From Cocos nucifera (Eukaryota > Streptophyta > Magnoliopsida > Arecales > Arecaceae), in assembly GCA_006176705.1 (NCBI GenBank), contig QRFJ01000377.1:310001-374000 (forward strand): a stretch of 64,000 bases of DNA. The letters are read 5' to 3'. Below are positions 59,200 to 64,000 of the stretch, piece after piece. The notes under the pieces are model-generated. The model did no database searches and had not been told where the DNA came from. It worked only from the letters and a program-made list of their open reading frames with translations. Both the position numbers and the translations under genes were made by a program. Each line of letters starts with the position of its first letter. Position 1 is the first letter of the stretch.

Positions 59200-59985
59200 A
59201 GGAGCTCCATCTTGCACTGGGCTCCCTCTAGCTCTTGAAGCTCCACCTCGCACTGGGCTTCCTATTAGATAGTAATGTCCTTTCATCTTGGACCTGAATT
59301 ATCCTCCTCGCAATCCTCTACCACTCTATCTACTATCTCTTGCTCCTCTGAAAATCACTAAAGCTGAGCTGTCGCTATCTGAACTTGAAGCTGGGTTCTT
59401 TCTCTTGATAACCTCATTCTGGAGTATCACTGTAGTGACCTCGTCCATCTTGATGATGCTCTTTCTCACTAGAAGAGCAGTCACTAAGAACTCATACGAA
59501 GGGAAAAGCGATGCTAGCAAGACCAACACCTTGGTCTTCTCCTCAACTTTTTTACCAATATTGAGGAGGTTGGTGAGGATCTTCTAAAAATTGGATAGAT
59601 GCTTCTGCACGCTTTGGCCTTCATCCATCCATGGTTGGTGGAACTACTTACAAAGAAATAGCATGTTGATGAGTAACTTTGTCATGTACAACTCCTTAAG
59701 CTTCGACCATAGCATCATCGGGGACTTCTTACCAAGTACATGGATCATGACATCATCTGCTAGGTACAAGTGGATTGTGCTCACCTCCTGCATCTGGATC
59801 TGCATCCAATCCTTTACCCCCATGATGGCTAGCATCTCATTGTTCAAGAGAGTATTGATCAACCCTTGTTGGATGAGGGCATCCTTTACTCTTGCTTGCC
59901 ATAAGAAAAAATTATCCTTTCCATCGAACCTATTGATCTCTACCTTGATTGTGCTTATCTTCTCCATATTCTTCAATCTCTATCA
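59200..59985 (-). pseudogene. Element C: gag (UBN2 type), frameshifted
   Basis: First frame 59976-59644 starts MKNMEKISTIKVEINRFDGKDNFFLWQARVK-like gag and continues with LYLADDVMIHVLGKKSP and LWSKLKELYM. A frame change near 59640 leads to HQPWMDEGQ- and LLNIGKKVEEKTKVL-like sequence, then 59529-59326 with LLASLFPSYEFLVTALL and DEVTTVILQNEVIKR. This is the usual gag layout of Tork-like copia without a zinc knuckle. No protease follows. Confidence 0.82.
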
Positions 59986-60016
59986 CCTGCTGTAATCTGC
60001 ACTCTAATACTATCAG

Positions 60017-60028
60017 GTTCTGATACCA
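60017..60028 (-). other. Primer-binding site of element C
   Basis: TGGTATCAGAAC on minus, initiator tRNA-Met type with one change, three bases inside the LTR. Confidence 0.85.
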
Positions 60029-60031
60029 ATC

Positions 60032-60915
60032 TATTGAGATATCTGTTACTCTAATACCACCTATTAAGGATCTAGTACCGACAAATCATGATAGAAAGAA
60101 AGAAGAAATTAAAATAAAAAAAGTAATCAAGTACGTGGATCAGCCAAAGGGCTCGTCTCCATGGGGCATGCAAAGCTTCACTATGAAAGAAAAAAAATAG
60201 GTACAAGAGAAGAACACCCATTCTCAACTCACCATACATAAATCTCTTTCAACTAGAAGCTATCCTCACAAAAGCTCTCTTAGTATCCTAAGGAAACCCT
60301 CATAAGCTACAAGATGCTCTGCTTTCATAGCCTTCTCGCCAGATGCTATGCACCTATTATTTTTCTCTCTCACAGGCTGCACATACTCGACGCTCTACCA
60401 AGCTTCTCTCGATGATTGCTTGAGCCTCTCTACGTGTCTCTTATGCCATACGCACCACTTTACTACTCCACAGTATCTCAGCCCTTTAAATAGGATGAAA
60501 ATCCTCTTCTCAGTTGTTCACAAGAGTCCTAACAGGCTCTTTCTCCTAATATGAATTGAACATGATCTTGATAAAGACTTGAAATATTTTTCAACCTTTA
60601 GATCATGACCGTAACCCTCCATGGCCATTGGATCCTATGGTCCATGTGCAACTCTAGTAGACCCTTTGGATTAATCATCATCCGAGTCCAAATAGAAAAT
60701 CCTATCCTGTTCTATTCATTTTCATCGATCCGGCTTGGTCAGGGGTCGAGCTGGCTTGACTGCATCTTATCCAAAATTCTACTTTCTATCTGCCTGAGAG
60801 AATTGGCTCGACTGTGGTTCGAGCCAGCTCGACCCCGTATCCAAGCCTACTCGATTGTTTGCTAATATTGATTCTCTTCTGTTGTGGATTGAATTCGAAG
60901 CATCAAATTTTAACA
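60032..60915 (-). repeat. 5' LTR of element C (884 bp)
   Basis: On minus starts TGTTAAAATTTG at 60915 and ends in GATATCTCAATA at 60032. With the exact ATGGC duplication the element ends in TA rather than CA; if the true end is CA, three bases on each side need another explanation. Repeats of gagccagctcga near 60730-60830. Confidence 0.82.
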
Positions 60916-60920
60916 ATGGC
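60916..60920 (+). repeat. Target-site duplication of element C, right copy (ATGGC)
   Basis: Identical to 26303-26307. Confidence 0.85.
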
Positions 60921-61798
60921 ATGGTAGGAAGTCAAGTCTGAGTCATCTCAAAATTTGGTATTGTCTGGCCCATGTCAAGAGACAACAGGTGGATAAGTTA
61001 GAGTCTAGGTTCCATAGAGCTCGATTTATTTAAAATCCTAAAGAGTCGTTAGGATATTACTTCTATCTTCTCAAAGACCATAATATAATTGTGAGTCAAC
61101 ATGCCATTTTTTTTGAAAAAATAGTTTATTCAAGATGGTGGCATTGAAAGTTTGATTAGACTCAAGGAGAAGGTCTCCAAAGAGTAACGAGCCAAGGAAC
61201 CTAAGGAATCTAGTCAGTCTAAGTCGATCCATATACTACCTCCTCTACCTCGTAGATCAAGTAGGATTTTCTGTCCTCTTGAGAGGTACTAGGTACTACT
61301 TAAGAGAATATAGAGAAAATATTTCTCACAAAAAATGGGGTTCATGGTGATGATTTCAAAACCTATGATAAGGCGATATTAGATATCGACTGTGAGAAAT
61401 GGCTAGAGGCAATGAAGTCAGAAATTCACTCAATGCGCTTGAACCAAATCTGGACCTTGATAGATCCACTAAAAGATATAGTACATATTGGGCTTAAATA
61501 GATCTTCAAGAGAAAGATAGATGTAGATGAAAATGTAAGAACATTCAAGGTTAGGCTAGTGGTGAAAGAATATAGTCGGCAGGAAGATATTAACTATCCA
61601 AATATCTTCTTGTCGGTAGCCATGCTAAAATTCATCGGCACATTGCTTACTATTGTAATCTATTTCGATCATGAAATATGATAGATGGATGTGAAAATGG
61701 CATTCCTAAATGAATATCTTGAGGAAAATATCTATATCGAGCAATCACTTGGTTTCACTTTCGGTGATGGTGATCATAAGGTCTACAAGCTGCAAAGA
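60921..61798 (+). pseudogene. Element D: integrase end and RT, cut by G2
   Basis: Continues 25691-26307: LSHLKIW-type words, PKESLGYYFY at about 61033-61065, then the linker with LPPLPRRSSRIF near 61240, and RT with WTLIDPLKD (61453), MDVKMAFLNEYLEENIYIEQ (61687-61746) and HKVYKLQR at the end. Many stops. At 61798 the RT breaks off one codon before SIYGLKQA, where the gypsy-type LTR begins. Confidence 0.85.
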
Positions 61799-63490
61799 TG
61801 ATAAGAACAAGATGTTGTCGTAAGACACTATATTTATTAGTTTAATTTTAACTTTTTAAATAATTTAAAAATAGATAGTAAGTAGTGAGTCAGGTCGAAT
61901 CCATAGAAAAGGCAGTATTTTAGTTTTAAAATCATTGATTTTTATAATTTTTTTTTAAAAAAATTAATTTAAAATTAAAAAATAAAATTATAAATAAAAA
62001 AATTAAAATGTACAAAAAATTAAACTTGGTATTAAGATTTACTAGTTAGATCTTAGCATCTACTTATAATAAAAATAAAATATAATTAAAATAAAGAACA
62101 AAAATTTGAAGAGCAAAAAATAAAGAACTAAGATTTAAAGAGTAAGAAAATAAAATTTGCATTAATTAAAATTTAATTTAAAGTTTAAATATATAAATTA
62201 AAAAGATAGAAAAAAAATAAAAACTAGAAGGAGATGATCTCGATCTTGGAACGGCATTGATAGAAAGATGGTGTAGAAAGCCTGCTCATCATCTGCCTTA
62301 AAGCAACCATCAACCCTAATATGGCTCTGCCTTATACCAAAGCTGCACTTGGCCTAGGATCTTATTTAAAGATGTTGGAGGGTTGGAGATCTTCTTTGTA
62401 GGCAATATGGGACTAAGGTAGAGTCTGATTGGCAAAAATAGTGAAATCCTAGTGAAAATCGGATTAAAAGGGTCCCTGGATCGAGTTTTGTGCAATTCCA
62501 TGAGTTCTGGCCATCAGATGGGGATCAAATAGTCCAAAAAATGCCAAAAATTAAGTTTTAAAAGCCTAAATCCAGTTGGAATTAATGTGGACAATCCATT
62601 CATGCTTGATGATGAGATTTTGGTCGTTGGATTGTTGTTGGGAAGCTTTAATCAGGTCGGGATAAATGCCAGCCATTGGATCACCATCGAGAGCCTTCAG
62701 GACCGTTCGATCGTGCAGATGGAATTTGAATTAGAGTCAGAAATAACCACAACCATTGGATTTTGATTTGGGTGAAATCTGACTGTTGGATCATCGCTTG
62801 GAGCATTCGGAGCCATCGAATCATGCACTAGGAGTTGGCTAAATTTGAATCAAAATAGGAATTAACCTGGACCATTGGATCTTCACCGCAAACCACCAAG
62901 ACCGTCGGATGTCGTAATTACTATAGCTATGGACCCTATAGTTCGGGCACATTTGAAGATTGGACCATCAGTGTGTGCCTTGCCATGTGTAATTATTATT
63001 TTGCCCTTATATGTCGCAATGATTTTTTTGTAAATCCTTTAGCAATCTTGGTCCATCACGTGCCAGCTAAGCTGGCAGTTCATGCCTGATTTCGTGGATT
63101 GATGGACTGCTTCTATGGCAGCAGTGCACCGACTGAGCTGGGATGCACAGACTGAGATGAATGTAGTGGCTTGGCTAGGCGCGCCGACTTAGCTGGGCGA
63201 GCCACTGAGCTGAATCTAATTTTTTTTATTTTTTTTAAAATTCATATCTAGTCCATTTTAGCCTCGATTTTGTTCAATTTGTTTTGTTCTAACCAAAAAA
63301 GTAAGCTCTTTTTATTGATAATAATATTTTATTATTTATTTTTATTATTTTTATTATTTTTATTTAAAATTTTTAATTAATAAAAATATTAATTTCTTAA
63401 AAATATATAAATTAATTATTATTTTTTAAAAATAAATATAAATTACTTATTAATTTAATATTTTTATTGATAAATTTATGGTACTTATCA
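61799..63490 (-). repeat. 3' LTR of a Ty3/gypsy-type element G2 (1.69 kb)
   Basis: On minus it starts TGATAAGTACC at 63490, just after a polypurine tract, and ends TTCTTATCA at 61799, next to D RT. The order PPT then LTR on minus makes this the 3' LTR. It contains the tatggattcgacc word (near 61893) typical of Tat/Athila-like LTR ends, and very AT-rich first and last parts. Related to solo LTR G1. The internal region and other LTR lie beyond 64000. Confidence 0.78.
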
Positions 63491-63505
63491 CACCTCCCAA
63501 CTTAA
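63491..63505 (-). other. Polypurine tract of G2
   Basis: Minus strand AAGTTGGGAGGTG directly before TGATAAG. The aagttggg form is common for Tat-like gypsy elements. Confidence 0.75.
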
Positions 63506-64000
63506 AATTTGCTCATTTTCGAGTAAAGAAAAAATTTAGTTTTAGATATCTTTTTAACTTTAGAGTTTCAAATTTTACCTAAGCAATTTTCAAAATGGCC
63601 ATTTATATTCAGTAGAGTATAAGTGAGGTAAGTCATTAGCATATTAATACTTAACTAATATAAAAATTTAAGTGAAGAACATCAAATTTTTCTAAACTTT
63701 TTCAAAATTATCCTCATCTTTATCTCTAAATTACCTAAACTTTCATATGGATAAGTGTATTGCTACTTCCGTCCTTCATTTATTAAATTTTTTTATTCAC
63801 ATTGTCCATTTTTTGATGCGAATATCATTACTTAGGCAATAAGACCCGATTACTCGGTGAAAAATCAATGTATTTTTTTTTAACATTGTACCACTTTTGA
63901 GTATTTTAACTCTTTAAGCTTTCTATTTGATCCGTGTAATAAGTCTTAGGCTAATGACTTCCAAACCAATTATCTTTAGGGCACTAGACATAAAATATCC
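63506..64000 (-). mobile_element. Start of the G2 internal region (3' untranslated part), runs off the window
   Basis: About 500 bp of AT-rich DNA next to the polypurine tract. I see no reading frame or domain; a long non-coding stretch between pol and the 3' LTR is usual for Tat/Athila elements. Confidence 0.55.

Larger units (their letters stand above)
26308..60915 (-). mobile_element. Gag-only mini Ty1/copia element C (about 2.9 kb without later insertions)
   Basis: Read on minus: 5' LTR 60915-60032, primer-binding site 60028-60017, gag, short non-coding part, 3' LTR 58930-58453 continued at 26721-26308. The 3' LTR is split by element A3. Without A3 the element is two LTRs of about 0.89 kb around only 1.1 kb of internal DNA with no pol, so it is non-autonomous. 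It lies in D integrase with a perfect ATGGC duplication. Confidence 0.88.

Noticed and set aside
59288..59995. Two long open stretches on plus (99 and 134 codons)
   Set aside because: They oppose the gag of element C, which has clear family wording on minus.
1..64000. Host genes, tRNA or rRNA
   Set aside because: All stretches could be assigned to LTRs, leaders or copia/gypsy coding remnants. The tRNA-like matches are primer-binding sites of 12 bases only.

Overview
The window is a stack of nested plant LTR retrotransposons. I see no host protein gene, rRNA, tRNA or CRISPR array. Ty1/copia elements with primer-binding sites for initiator tRNA-Met, LTRs of about 2.2-2.9 kb and AT-rich DNA indicate a large flowering-plant genome. 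The main family resembles the Angela lineage (BARE/WIS-like pol), which is abundant in monocots. A palm or another non-grass monocot is plausible, but the sequence does not prove it.

Layout, outermost first. A0 (1-3792 and perhaps 9359-9483, + strand) is an Angela-type fragment. Between its parts lies B (3793-9358, - strand), a Tork-like copia copy cut off inside RT; its integrase holds G1, a solo Ty3/gypsy-type LTR (4943-6824, target-site duplication GTACT/GTACC). D is an Angela copy on + that starts with its 5' LTR at 9484 and runs in pieces to 61798. E (13427-24374, TSD CAAAC) sits in the first codons of D gag. C (26308-60915, TSD ATGGC), a gag-only mini-copia on -, sits in D integrase. 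A3 (26722-58447, TSD CCACC), an Angela copy on -, sits in the 3' LTR of C. Two young Angela copies, N1 and N2, sit in A3: N1 in its gag (TSD AGGTG) and N2, in the opposite orientation, in its leader. D is finally broken at 61799 by the 3' LTR of a - strand Ty3/gypsy-type element (G2) that leaves the window. This is at least four levels of nesting below the D/A0 layer.

The order in the centre does not match a normal nest. LTR pairing by private variants, the orphan TSD halves and the two halves of A3 gag all become consistent if about 38941-49842 is read in the opposite orientation. That segment is bounded on the left by exactly 25 N, is rich in small indels, duplicates about 1.5 kb next to the N run, and lacks about 760 bp of gag at its right end. 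I read this as a mis-oriented, poorly polished assembly patch, with a true inversion as the weaker alternative. Segment 1-3792 has a similar error texture.

No element looks autonomous as written. N1 and N2 keep nearly complete pol domains (PR, INT, RT, RNase H) but carry frameshifts. N1, N2 and the older A3 also share an in-frame TAG between integrase and RT. The LTRs carry TATA boxes, and those of N1 and N2 carry a dense cluster of W-box cores upstream.
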